Part shown: positions 19,456 to 27,704 of the stretch, in pieces | Layout of the letters: the number at the start of each line of letters is the position of its first letter | Numbering within the stretch: position 1 is the stretch's first letter | Assembly (NCBI RefSeq): GCF_026262625.1 | Contig: NZ_SHNN01000001.1 | Location: forward strand, 124,001 to 188,000 | Direction of reading: 5' to 3' | Length of the DNA stretch: 64,000 nt | DNA from: Candidatus Litorirhabdus singularis | GTDB lineage: Bacteria; Pseudomonadota; Gammaproteobacteria; Pseudomonadales; Halieaceae | Position numbers and translations under genes: made by a program | The notes under the pieces: generated by a model | Told to the model about the DNA's origin: nothing | Databases searched by the model: none | What the model saw: only the letters and a program-made list of their open reading frames with translations

Positions 19456-19495
19456 TTCCCATTCTCTTTTATCGTTTTAAATCAATCACTTAGAC

Positions 19496-19525
19496 TTGAC
19501 TTCCTGCGGCGTCCGCTGGCATACT
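19496..19525 (+). promoter_or_regulatory. Predicted bfr promoter
   Basis: TTGACT at 19496-19501, an 18-base spacer and CATACT at 19520-19525. The start would fall about 20 bases before the ribosome-binding site AAGGAG of bfr. Confidence 0.55.
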
Positions 19526-19551
19526 TCGCGCCTTAATCAAGGAGATAAATT

Positions 19552-20028
19552 ATGCGCGGCGACGCCAAAGTTATTGAATTTCTGAATAAGGTGCTGGGCA
19601 ACGAACTAGTCGCCATCAATCAGTATTTTCTGCATGCGAAGATGTACCAGGACTGGGGCTTCAAGGAACTGGGCGCTCACGAGTACCACGAATCTATCGA
19701 TGAGATGAAGCATGCTGACAAATTGACCGAGCGCATATTGTTCCTCGAAGGTCTGCCCAATTTTCAGGAACTGGGTCGACTGATGATCGGTGAAAACGTT
19801 CAGGAAATGCTGCGATGCGACCTCAAGCTGGAGATGATCGCACATGTGGATCTCAAGGATGCGATTGCCTACTGCGAGTCTATCGGCGATTACGTGTCAC
19901 GCGATCTGTTTGCCGACATTCTAAGCTCCGAAGAGGAGCACATCGACTGGCTGGAAACCCAGCTCAGCCTGATCGAGAACCTGGGCCTGCAAAACTACAT
20001 GCAAACGGCCATCACCAGCGCCGGCTAG
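19552..20028 (+). CDS. bfr: Bacterioferritin (158 aa)
   Basis: Iron-storage protein of the ferritin fold that forms 24-subunit shells. All ferroxidase ligands are present at the standard positions (Glu18, Glu51, His54, Glu94, Glu127, His130), and Met52 is the heme ligand. It is therefore a heme-binding, catalytically complete subunit. A strong AAGGAG lies before the ATG. Paired with bfd upstream; the start of the LysR gene is convergent three bases beyond the stop. Confidence 0.97.
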   Translation: MRGDAKVIEFLNKVLGNELVAINQYFLHAKMYQDWGFKELGAHEYHESIDEMKHADKLTERILFLEGLPNFQELGRLMIGENVQEMLRCDLKLEMIAHVDLKDAIAYCESIGDYVSRDLFADILSSEEEHIDWLETQLSLIENLGLQNYMQTAITSAG

Positions 20029-20031
20029 GCT

Positions 20032-20913
20032 TTAAGACCAACGCGCGGTGCACAGATCCAGAAAGGTCTGGGCACCCGCGGACAACACCGCATCCTTGCG
20101 GTAGAACAGGCCAACGCTGCGCGCAATGCGCGAAAACGGCAAGCCCTCTACGACCAGTAAATCAGCGCTTAGCGGCTCCTTGGCCAACACCATGTCGCTG
20201 ACATACCCAACACCGTATCCGGCGGCCAACAATTCCAGACGCAGGGTAATGCTGCGCACTTCCCAGACCCGGCTGAAACGATCACGAATGCGCTGCATGG
20301 CTGGGCGTTCCAACGGATCATCAACGTAAGAAGCCACCAGCGGTACCTGCGGCAATACGACCTCCGGATCATCCTGTAGCTGCTCAGCAAACGGATGATG
20401 ACGCGAAACCACCAGGGTGCGCACCTCGTCAAACAGCGGCTGGCAATCAAAAGCCGGCATGTGCGTCTGGAAAGGTCCCATCCCAATTTCCACTGCACCG
20501 GCAACCACCGCCTGAATAATTTGCCGCGAGGGGTATTCCTCGATTTGCAGGCGGGCAAACGGATTCTGCTCACAGTACTTTTTCAGCAGCTCCGGAGCGT
20601 GATAGCGATTAATGGCGCTATTAACCGCCAGCGATAACTTGGCGGACTGGCCGCGCTTGATATCGCCCAGATCATTGACCAGCAGCTCCTCCTCCCGCGC
20701 CATGTGCTGCGCGTAAGTAAGAATACGCAACCCGGCCTCGGTCACTTCCAGCGGCTTACGCTGCAATAGTTTTTGCCCCAACTTACGCTCTAGCCCGGCA
20801 ATGGCCTGGGAAACGGCAGACTGGCTGATATGCAGCTTCTCCGCCGCACGCTTGAAGCCATTCATTTCAATGACCGCCGCCAGCACTCGCATCTCCTGAG
20901 TTTCAAGCCGCAT
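20032..20913 (-). CDS. LysR-family transcriptional regulator (293 aa)
   Basis: LTTR with an N-terminal winged helix (FKRAAEKLHISQSAVSQAIAGLERKLG, residues 17-43) and a periplasmic-binding-protein-like effector domain from about residue 90. It is divergent from the citrate-synthase-family gene with a 127-base A/T-rich gap, the classic LysR arrangement, so that gene is the likely target. The effector is unknown; a carboxylic acid would be a reasonable guess from context only. Confidence 0.88.
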   Translation of the reverse strand: MRLETQEMRVLAAVIEMNGFKRAAEKLHISQSAVSQAIAGLERKLGQKLLQRKPLEVTEAGLRILTYAQHMAREEELLVNDLGDIKRGQSAKLSLAVNSAINRYHAPELLKKYCEQNPFARLQIEEYPSRQIIQAVVAGAVEIGMGPFQTHMPAFDCQPLFDEVRTLVVSRHHPFAEQLQDDPEVVLPQVPLVASYVDDPLERPAMQRIRDRFSRVWEVRSITLRLELLAAGYGVGYVSDMVLAKEPLSADLLVVEGLPFSRIARSVGLFYRKDAVLSAGAQTFLDLCTARWS

Positions 20914-20981
20914 CTTGTATTCCTCACTAATCAGTCACCGGTATTATAAGCAATTCTAATCAATATATTAATTTTTTTATC

Positions 20982-21009
20982 TTAACTTATTCTCTGCACT
21001 CACTATAAT
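20982..21009 (+). promoter_or_regulatory. Predicted promoter of the citrate-synthase-family gene
   Basis: TTAACT (20982-20987), 16-base spacer, TATAAT (21004-21009), preceded by an A/T-rich tract that could act as an UP element or LysR site. Confidence 0.55.
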
Positions 21010-21040
21010 TGCCAAAAATTCACACTCAAGGAGTCATCCA

Positions 21041-22168
21041 ATGCCAACCATTGATACCGGTCTTGAAGGAGTTGTTGTGGGCAGTACGGCCATCTCTCAT
21101 GTCGAAGGCGAACTGGGAAGATTGTCCTATCGCGGCTATGACATTGCTGATCTCGCTGAACGCAGCTTTCTGCAAGTGGTTTGGCTGTTGCTGTTTGACG
21201 CCATCCCCAGCGCCCAGCAGGAACAGCAGCTGGCGCAGTTTCTGGCGGCTCATCGCAGTCTGTCCGACAACGAACAAGCCCTGCTGGCAGCAATCCCCAC
21301 CGGCACCCACCCCATGCTAATGCTGCAGGGAATGGTGCCGCTGTTAGAGCTGCAACCGCGTGAAACCATGACACTGCCAACGACGTCCGCAGATGCGCTT
21401 GAGGGGCTGATCATCGCCGCTCGCCTGCCGTTGCTAATCGCCAGCTATTACCGTCGCGAGCAAGGTTTATCCTGGCCGCTTAACAGTCATGCCAGTGAAC
21501 CTCACCGCGCGTTTTTGCAGGCGCTGCATGGCGACAATCCAACGGCTTTGCAGGTAGAAGCCCTGGATACCGCTCAAATTCTGCAAATGGAGCACAGCTA
21601 CAATGCTGGCACATTTGCCGGCCGCGTGGCGCTAAGCACCCAGGCTCCTATCGCCTCAAGCATATCGGCGTCACTAGGGACCCTGTTTGGCAAACTCCAC
21701 GGTGGCGCTGATCAGGCTGCTTTGGAAGCCGCGCTGGCAGCTGGCAACCCCCAACAAGCCGCGACCTACGTGCGCGAGTGTCTGGCCAAAGGTGAGCGAA
21801 TCATGGGCATGGGGCACCGCGAGTATCGTACCGTAGACCCTCGCGCCGGCTTACTGAAACCGCTGGCACGGCGCCTGTGCGCAGGCACCGACAGTGCCAA
21901 TGTACTGGCCACTCTCGAGGCAATCGAGGCCGCCTGTGTAGAGCAACTGGAAAAGCCAGGGCGTCCGATTCGGGCCAACGTGGAATTCTATAAAGGCGCC
22001 GTGTTCAGTGCACTGGGAATCCCTCCTCGCTATTTTACCGCCCTGTTTGCCATGGGCCGTGTCTACGGCTACATCGCTCACGCGCTGGAGTTCAGGCCTG
22101 AAGCGCGCCTGATTCGGCCTCGCGCGCACTATGAAGGGCGCCTACCGAACAACGATCAGGCCGCCTGA
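21041..22168 (+). CDS. Citrate synthase / 2-methylcitrate synthase family protein (375 aa)
   Basis: Condenses acetyl-CoA or propionyl-CoA with oxaloacetate. Active-site blocks are the histidine in EHSYNAGTFAGR, the histidine in GKLHGGADQAALE, the GMGHREYRTVDPRA loop and the aspartate-to-arginine region ending in RPRAHYEG. At 375 residues it is the short, dimeric type closer to PrpC and Gram-positive citrate synthases than to the 427-residue hexameric GltA. No prpB or acnD is nearby, so methylcitrate cycle membership is not supported by context. AAGGAG precedes the ATG. Probably controlled by the divergent LysR protein. Confidence 0.85.
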   Translation: MPTIDTGLEGVVVGSTAISHVEGELGRLSYRGYDIADLAERSFLQVVWLLLFDAIPSAQQEQQLAQFLAAHRSLSDNEQALLAAIPTGTHPMLMLQGMVPLLELQPRETMTLPTTSADALEGLIIAARLPLLIASYYRREQGLSWPLNSHASEPHRAFLQALHGDNPTALQVEALDTAQILQMEHSYNAGTFAGRVALSTQAPIASSISASLGTLFGKLHGGADQAALEAALAAGNPQQAATYVRECLAKGERIMGMGHREYRTVDPRAGLLKPLARRLCAGTDSANVLATLEAIEAACVEQLEKPGRPIRANVEFYKGAVFSALGIPPRYFTALFAMGRVYGYIAHALEFRPEARLIRPRAHYEGRLPNNDQAA

Positions 22169-22205
22169 TGGCAGCACATCACAATCAGGGGCTGCGCGTA
22201 CCGCC

Positions 22206-24362
22206 TCAAAAGCGGTAGCGCACTCCTGCCAGCACGGTGCGCGGCTTTTGCCCACGGGCACCGGCCTTGGGCTGGCGACCAATGATGTCACCGTCGTTGT
22301 CGCTCAAGTTGTCGACATTCACATAAAAGCGAGCGCGATCGCGCCAATCGTAGAACACCGACAGGTCTAGAGAGTAGTAAGCATCTATCTGCTCATATTC
22401 ACCGCAGGCGGCTGAAGCACAGGTTTCGTCAAAATAGGCCAGGCGCAGGTTACTGCCAACGCCATTATCCAGCACCATGCCAGCACTCAGTGCCAACTGA
22501 TGCTCAGGCAGGTCCGGCAGTTTATCTCCCGCCTCGACCTCTCCCCAGACTGAACTTCCCACAAAGCTGGTTTTGAACTCAGCATCGGTGTAAGTGTAAG
22601 TCAGGCCCATTGGGAATTGCGCGGCCGCGGTACCCAGAGTATAAGATGCCTGCACCTCAAGGCCTTTGATCTCTGCTTCACCGCCGTTTTCAGTATCACC
22701 CGCCTCACAGGGTTCCGACCCGGCACCGCCGGAATTAGAGCAAATACCGACAATATTGTCGTAGTCGCTAAAAAAGCCAATAACCTCTGCACTCAGAGCA
22801 CCCTCATTGAAACGAAAACCAGCCTCATAGTTGGTTGCCGTTTCGGGGTCACTGCCTTCACTGGAGGTCGGTGAGTGGCCCTCATAAACGCCTGCGAGCA
22901 GCTGCCAGCGATCACTGGCGTCGTAGGTGACACCCAAGCCGGGCAGTAACTCGGAGTTTTTGACGTCATTAATGTCGTAGTTCTCATAGCGCAGGCCGGG
23001 CTTGATATTCCACGCACCGAACGCCAGATTGTCACTGGCATACAGGGAGTAAGCCTTGGACTTTTTCTCAGACTCCCCGGCCTCGCCCAATTCCACCAGG
23101 TCAAAGTTACCCCCCAGTCCCTGAAAATAAGTATCTACCGGTTGCTGGCGGAATTCTTCATCCCGATGAATACGCCCTCCCACAGCCAGCGTATGCGTCA
23201 TCGAACCGGCATCGAAGTCGCCAATGAAACGAGTTTGTACGCCCTTGGATTCGTAGTCGCGATTATTGTTTTTGACGTAAACATCGGCCTGGGCTGCACC
23301 GTGCAAAACGTTGCGAGCAAAGTTTGAGTCGTAGTCGCCGTAGTCCGACGTCATGCCATCGCAACTACCGCCATTGGCGCAGGTAATCACCTCGTCAATG
23401 CCCTCGCCGTCAATCTTGTCGGTCTTGTACCAGTTGCGAGAAAAGTCAGCGTAATAACCGGTGGTGGTCAACCGGGCATTCTCACTGAACTCTATCAAGT
23501 GCGTCAACGAGCCGGCCTTGCGCTCAAAGTTCATCACGTCCTGGCGGCTGAGTCCGTAGCGCTGAGTGGGTGCTACCGCAAAGTCAGCCTCGGTTAGGCC
23601 GACATAGGTTTGTTCTGACTGCTCTTCACTGTACTGCAGCTTCATCTCCAACTGCTGATAAAAGCGTGCGCCCCCAGCGCTGTTGTATCTCAGCTTAGCG
23701 GCCAAATCATCTTTGTCGAAGCCAGTGTCGTTGTTAGTGAACTGGACACTGGAAAAGCCATCACTACCTGCCGTGTGGCCTTCAACAAGATACCCCCACT
23801 GCTCAGAGGAAGCACCATAACTGGCATGCAAACGGTAGGTCTGATCTTCACCGTACTCAAGGTTGACTTCGCCGCTTGCCTGCTCCGGAATCGGCGTACT
23901 AATCACGTTTATCGCGCCGCCGATGGTGTAGGGACCGTTTTCTATCGCCGCTGCACCTTTCAGGACTTCCACGCCGACCACTCGGCCGGTGGCTGGAAAG
24001 TAATAGGCAGAAGACGCGGTGTAAGGCGCGGGCGCGATCAACACACCGTCTTCCATCAAAGTAATTTTGCTGCTGCGATCACCGTAAGTACCGCGAATAC
24101 TAATGTTAGGCCGCAGACCGTAACCCTCTTCGGTGCGAGTATAGACTCCCGGCACATCCGCTAAAATCCGTTGGATATCCGTGTATTCAAATTTGGCCAG
24201 GTCATCGGCATTTAACACCGTACCCGAGCCAGCCAAACGACTGGCATCATCTTTGGTACCAATAATCGTGACAGTTTCCATCACCTCGGTACCCGCACCA
24301 ACCTGCAAACTTAATAGCGACAGCCCCAATGCCGACAACACGCCATACTTATTACTCACCAC
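22206..24362 (-). CDS. TonB-dependent outer-membrane receptor, FecA-like (718 aa)
   Basis: Active transporter for a ferric chelate or similar ligand. Signal peptide at 1-23; TonB-box-like METVTIIG close to the mature N terminus; plug domain from about residue 45 to 160 (NADDLAKFEYTDIQRILADVPGVY, GPYTIGGAINVISTPIPEQ); the rest is a 22-strand barrel ending with the outer-membrane terminal Phe in VRYRF. The plug looks most like the FecA/iron group but there is no N-terminal signalling extension, so it does not drive a FecIR-type cascade. A Fur-box-like site lies upstream, which fits iron transport. Ligand unknown. Confidence 0.9.
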   Translation of the reverse strand: MVSNKYGVLSALGLSLLSLQVGAGTEVMETVTIIGTKDDASRLAGSGTVLNADDLAKFEYTDIQRILADVPGVYTRTEEGYGLRPNISIRGTYGDRSSKITLMEDGVLIAPAPYTASSAYYFPATGRVVGVEVLKGAAAIENGPYTIGGAINVISTPIPEQASGEVNLEYGEDQTYRLHASYGASSEQWGYLVEGHTAGSDGFSSVQFTNNDTGFDKDDLAAKLRYNSAGGARFYQQLEMKLQYSEEQSEQTYVGLTEADFAVAPTQRYGLSRQDVMNFERKAGSLTHLIEFSENARLTTTGYYADFSRNWYKTDKIDGEGIDEVITCANGGSCDGMTSDYGDYDSNFARNVLHGAAQADVYVKNNNRDYESKGVQTRFIGDFDAGSMTHTLAVGGRIHRDEEFRQQPVDTYFQGLGGNFDLVELGEAGESEKKSKAYSLYASDNLAFGAWNIKPGLRYENYDINDVKNSELLPGLGVTYDASDRWQLLAGVYEGHSPTSSEGSDPETATNYEAGFRFNEGALSAEVIGFFSDYDNIVGICSNSGGAGSEPCEAGDTENGGEAEIKGLEVQASYTLGTAAAQFPMGLTYTYTDAEFKTSFVGSSVWGEVEAGDKLPDLPEHQLALSAGMVLDNGVGSNLRLAYFDETCASAACGEYEQIDAYYSLDLSVFYDWRDRARFYVNVDNLSDNDGDIIGRQPKAGARGQKPRTVLAGVRYRF

Positions 24363-24440
24363 TTATACCCCCAAACCAACCATGAACAGCGAGGTCTCCG
24401 CCTCGCCTTCAAATTCGATGGAGGAGAGCGTAATGTAAAT

Positions 24441-24459
24441 GAGATTGATTATCAATAAC
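24441..24459 (-). promoter_or_regulatory. Fur-box-like operator of the TonB receptor
   Basis: Reading the minus strand, GATAATCAATCTC preceded by GTTATT matches about 15 of 19 consensus positions, roughly 80-100 bases before the receptor start. Confidence 0.7.
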
Positions 24460-24524
24460 TTTTGGGTTGTTGAAAAATATTGGGGAATAGAACCAAGTCC
24501 AAGCCCAACCACCAACCCGCGGGC

Positions 24525-24550
24525 AAAAAAAAACCCGCCATCATGGCGGG
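24525..24550 (-). terminator. Rho-independent terminator of grxD
   Basis: Perfect 7-bp stem CCCGCCA/TGGCGGG with loop TCA, followed on the minus strand by nine T. It ends the grxD transcript before the receptor promoter region. Confidence 0.88.
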
Positions 24551-24573
24551 CTCATTGCTCACACTGCGGCTGA

Positions 24574-24921
24574 CTACTCGGTAGCTTCACCCTCGGCAGC
24601 GCTGCTGACGGTGTCTTTCAGTAGCGGCTGCAGCTCACCGGATTCGTGCATCTCAGTGATGATGTCGCAGCCGCCAATCAACTCACCGCCGACCCATAAC
24701 TGGGGGAACGTCGGCCAGTTGGCATAAGCAGGCAGATGTTCGCGGATCTCAGGATTACTCAGTACATCAACATAAGCGAAACGCTCACCACAGGCCATCA
24801 GCGCCTGCGACGTACGGGCTGAAAAACCACACTGCGGCTGGTTAGGCGAACCCTTCATGTACAAAATGACCGGGTTGTTTTCAATTTGTTCTTTAATGCT
24901 GTCGAGAATTTCCATTGCCAC
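24574..24921 (-). CDS. grxD: Monothiol glutaredoxin Grx4 (115 aa)
   Basis: CGFS-type glutaredoxin that binds a bridging [2Fe-2S] cluster with glutathione and delivers clusters to targets. The CGFS motif is in PNQPQCGFSARTS near residue 32; WPTFPQLWVGGELIGGCDI is the glutathione-binding half. It stands between iron-related genes and has its own strong terminator. Confidence 0.96.
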   Translation of the reverse strand: MAMEILDSIKEQIENNPVILYMKGSPNQPQCGFSARTSQALMACGERFAYVDVLSNPEIREHLPAYANWPTFPQLWVGGELIGGCDIITEMHESGELQPLLKDTVSSAAEGEATE

Positions 24922-25013
24922 TACTATGTTCAGTCAAAAATTGGACGCAGATTATAACCCGAGTTCCCAAAAAATACCCGACTATTTTAGTCGCGTATTA
25001 GCCGGGACGCGCG

Positions 25014-25042
25014 TTGCCATAACCCCCACAACCCTATATCAT
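25014..25042 (+). promoter_or_regulatory. Predicted argD promoter
   Basis: TTGCCA (25014-25019), 17-base spacer, TATCAT (25037-25042). The predicted start (about 25049) lies just before a terminator-like hairpin. Confidence 0.55.
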
Positions 25043-25054
25043 TCCGCTTTTGGG

Positions 25055-25075
25055 GGCAGCTGTAGCTGCCTTTTT
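25055..25075 (+). terminator. Terminator-like hairpin in the argD leader
   Basis: GGCAGC TGTA GCTGCC stem followed by TTTTT, located between the predicted promoter and the argD start. No plus-strand gene lies upstream for it to terminate, so attenuation or premature termination of argD is a possible role. Confidence 0.6.
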
Positions 25076-25095
25076 GCGTTTTGAGGAAGACGGTA

Positions 25096-26313
25096 ATGGC
25101 GACGACTAACGATACTGCGTCCACAGCGATAATGAACACCTACGGCAGACTGCCGGTTACCTTCACCCATGGTGAAGGCATCTACCTGTATGCAGATGAT
25201 GGCCGCCGCTACTTCGACGCTATTGCCGGGATCGGGGTTAACTCCCTGGGCCACGCGCATCCTGCTGTTACCCGCGCTATTACCGAGCAGGCCGGTAAGT
25301 TGATACACACCTCTAACCTGTACCACATCGAGCTGCAGCAGCAGCTGGCGGAGAAGCTGACCCGTGCCGCCGGCATGGAGACCTGCTTCTTTGGTAACTC
25401 GGGAGCCGAGGCTAATGAGGCAGCGATCAAACTGGCGCGGCTCTACGGGCACCAAAAAGGGGTTAAGAAGCCCGCTGTGATCGTCATGGAAAACTCCTTT
25501 CACGGGCGCACCATGGCGACCCTGAGCGCTACCGGTAACCGCAAGATACAGGCCGGGTTTGAGCCACTGGTGCAAGGTTTCGTGCGCGCGCCTTACGACA
25601 ACATAGAAGCGCTGACCAACATCGCTGAAAACAATGCCGACGTGGTCGCCATTCTGGTGGAGCCCATACAGGGGGAAGGCGGTGTCAGGGTTCCTGCCGA
25701 CGGCTACTTAAGCGAGCTGCGTCAGTTATGCGATGCGCGCGGCTGGCTGCTGATGCTTGATGAAGTGCAGTCCGGCAACTGTCGTAGCGGTCACTGGTTT
25801 GCCTGTCAGGGAGAAGACGTTACACCCGATGTGCTGACCACCGCCAAGGCGCTGGCCAATGGCGTGCCCATTGGTGCCTGCCTGGCTAGCGGCCCAGCCG
25901 CTTCAGTGCTGGCGCCAGGCAATCACGGTTCTACTTATGGCGGCAATCCGTTGGCCTGCGCCGCAGCACTGGCGGTGATGGAAACCATGGCCAGCGAGCA
26001 ACTGGCGCAACGGGCCGGCACGCTAGGCAGCCAAATACGGGAACAGTTCGCACAGCAATTGGCCGACGTTGATCTGGTCATTGATATTCGCGGCCGTGGG
26101 CTGATGCTGGGCATTGAACTTAGCGTACCCTGCCCTGAGCTCGTTAGCATGGCTCTGAACAGCGGCTATCTGATCAATGTCACCGCTGGTAGCACCGTGC
26201 GACTGCTGCCGCCGCTGATCATGTCCGATGCCCAGGCAGCAGAGTTGGTCACAGCCATCAGCGGTCTGATCCGTGAATTCGCCGCGCAACACGTCACAGC
26301 TGCAGCTAGCTAG
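25096..26313 (+). CDS. argD: Acetylornithine / succinyldiaminopimelate aminotransferase (405 aa)
   Basis: PLP-dependent class III aminotransferase for arginine (and possibly lysine) synthesis. Family motifs: [15 protein letters not shown], the [10 protein letters not shown] block, LMLDEVQSG with the PLP-nitrogen Asp, and the Schiff-base lysine in [15 protein letters not shown]. In this protein the usual VQTG is VQSG followed by NCRSG where the family has MGRTG, a mild deviation in a conserved loop. The ATG at 25096 is preferred over a TTG at 25081 because GAGGAAG precedes it. argF follows 19 bases downstream. Confidence 0.93.
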   Translation: MATTNDTASTAIMNTYGRLPVTFTHGEGIYLYADDGRRYFDAIAGIGVNSLGHAHPAVTRAITEQAGKLIHTSNLYHIELQQQLAEKLTRAAGMETCFFGNSGAEANEAAIKLARLYGHQKGVKKPAVIVMENSFHGRTMATLSATGNRKIQAGFEPLVQGFVRAPYDNIEALTNIAENNADVVAILVEPIQGEGGVRVPADGYLSELRQLCDARGWLLMLDEVQSGNCRSGHWFACQGEDVTPDVLTTAKALANGVPIGACLASGPAASVLAPGNHGSTYGGNPLACAAALAVMETMASEQLAQRAGTLGSQIREQFAQQLADVDLVIDIRGRGLMLGIELSVPCPELVSMALNSGYLINVTAGSTVRLLPPLIMSDAQAAELVTAISGLIREFAAQHVTAAAS

Positions 26314-26332
26314 CGTTCAACCGGAGGCCCTT

Positions 26333-27247
26333 ATGACTGTCAGACACTTTCGCTCCATGCTGGACCTCAGCAGCGCCGAGCTGGACACCCTGATCGATCG
26401 CGCCAGCGCGATGAAGCAGGAGCTGCGGGCGGGCCAGAATCATACTGCTGCCAGCGGCAAGGTCATGGCGATGATTTTTGAAAAATCATCGACCCGCACC
26501 CGGGTATCGTTTGAAGCCGGCATGTCCCAGCTCGGCGGTCACGCCATGTTTCTTTCACCCCAGGACACACAGCTTGGCCGCGGCGAACCCGTTGAAGACA
26601 GCGCCCGGGTGATTTCGTCGATGGTAGACGTCGTCATGATCCGAACTTTTGGTCACGATATCGTCGAACGCTTCGCCGAGTACTCCTCGGTGCCGGTTAT
26701 CAATGCGCTGAGCGATAGCTTTCACCCCTGCCAGCTACTGGCTGATATGCAGACATACCGCGAACATCGGGGCAGCATTCAGGGCCGGAAGGTCACCTGG
26801 GTCGGCGATGGCAACAATATGTGCCACTCTTATATTAACGCCGCGCGCCAATTCGATTTTGAGCTGACCGTTGCCTGCCCACAGGGGTTTGATCCAGATC
26901 CTGAACTGGTCGCGGCTAACGCCGAGCGCGTTACTATTATTCGCGATCCCGAGCTGGCCGCCAAAGGCAGCGACCTGTTGGTGACCGATGTGTTCGCCTC
27001 AATGGGGCAGGAGCAGGAACAGGAGCAGCGACTCAAGCAATTTGCCGGCTACCAGCTTAACGAAACCCTGTTGGCCTGCGCGCACCCAGATGCACTCTAC
27101 ATGCATTGCCTGCCCGCTCACCGCGGCGAAGAAATTAGCGCCAGCTTAATGGATCGCCCCGACACAGTTATCTGGGAGGAAGCAGAAAACCGTCTGCACG
27201 CGCAGAAGGCACTGCTGGAATTCCTGCTGGACGCACACACCAAATAA
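26333..27247 (+). CDS. argF: Ornithine carbamoyltransferase (304 aa)
   Basis: Makes citrulline from ornithine and carbamoyl phosphate. Carbamoyl-phosphate loop [10 protein letters not shown], the [10 protein letters not shown] segment, [12 protein letters not shown], and the ornithine-site [12 protein letters not shown] are all present. The ATG at 26333 has a strong GGAGG nine bases upstream and gives the usual length. Forms an operon with argD. Confidence 0.96.
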   Translation: MTVRHFRSMLDLSSAELDTLIDRASAMKQELRAGQNHTAASGKVMAMIFEKSSTRTRVSFEAGMSQLGGHAMFLSPQDTQLGRGEPVEDSARVISSMVDVVMIRTFGHDIVERFAEYSSVPVINALSDSFHPCQLLADMQTYREHRGSIQGRKVTWVGDGNNMCHSYINAARQFDFELTVACPQGFDPDPELVAANAERVTIIRDPELAAKGSDLLVTDVFASMGQEQEQEQRLKQFAGYQLNETLLACAHPDALYMHCLPAHRGEEISASLMDRPDTVIWEEAENRLHAQKALLEFLLDAHTK

Positions 27248-27263
27248 CCAAAACTACTGTGAG

Positions 27264-27284
27264 ATTTTGTTCTTAGAACAAAAT
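27264..27284. repeat. Perfect 10-bp inverted repeat after argF
   Basis: ATTTTGTTCT and AGAACAAAAT around one central T, 16 bases after the argF stop. CTACT and AGTAG flank it asymmetrically. It may end argF transcription, though the T-run is short. Confidence 0.6.
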
Positions 27285-27390
27285 AGTAGAACAGCCTTCC
27301 TTCGTCAGTAATTAGGCCCAAATCGATAGCGCCCTTGCCCGACAAGGGCTGGCGGGTTAGTAGTCACAGACATAAAATTTTGCCCACAAG

Positions 27391-27399
27391 TTATCCACA
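27391..27399 (+). promoter_or_regulatory. DnaA box upstream of nrdA
   Basis: TTATCCACA, an exact match to the DnaA consensus TTATNCACA. DnaA is known to regulate nrdAB in E. coli, so this site is plausible as a cell-cycle control element. Confidence 0.55.
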
Positions 27400-27481
27400 G
27401 AAAAACCCCAATCTATCTACCTTGCATTCAGGGGTAAAGCGCATTATCTTGTACTCCAGCTCCCCAACACCCCCAACATGT

Positions 27482-27517
27482 AGGGTAATTGCCTGTTTTA
27501 GAACAGGCAATTACCCT
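27482..27517. repeat. Perfect 16-bp inverted repeat upstream of nrdA
   Basis: Arms AGGGTAATTGCCTGTT and AACAGGCAATTACCCT around TTAG, a very strong hairpin about 190 bases before nrdA. Not followed by T-residues, so not a standard terminator. Confidence 0.75.
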
Positions 27518-27704
27518 GGCGATTAGAGGGATCAGGGAGCTTGTACAGGGAAATACCGCCGTTGGTGCCCATCGCCAGCTAGTCACAGGCAGTTTTTAGC
27601 TGTGCTGGTAGCTGTTGCCTGTATCAGGCGCGGACATTGACGCGGAAAGTAGCGTTATTTGATGAGAGCAAAAATAAGGCTCAAAAGCCACATCCGGAGT
27701 AGAG

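Larger units (their letters stand above)
27248..27704. other. argF-nrdA intergenic region with hairpins and a DnaA box
   Basis: 457 bases with no credible protein gene. It holds three inverted repeats (27264-27284, 27331-27349, 27482-27517), a perfect DnaA box (27391-27399) and presumably the nrdA promoter. The first and third hairpins both have a TTAGAACA stretch at the turn. Expected NrdR boxes could not be identified with confidence. Confidence 0.7.

Noticed and set aside
27406-27454. Two weak NrdR-box-like sites upstream of nrdA
   Set aside because: Best matches reach about 10 of 16 positions and are 33 bases apart rather than 31-32; not good enough to call by eye. A profile scan with the NrdR matrix would settle it.
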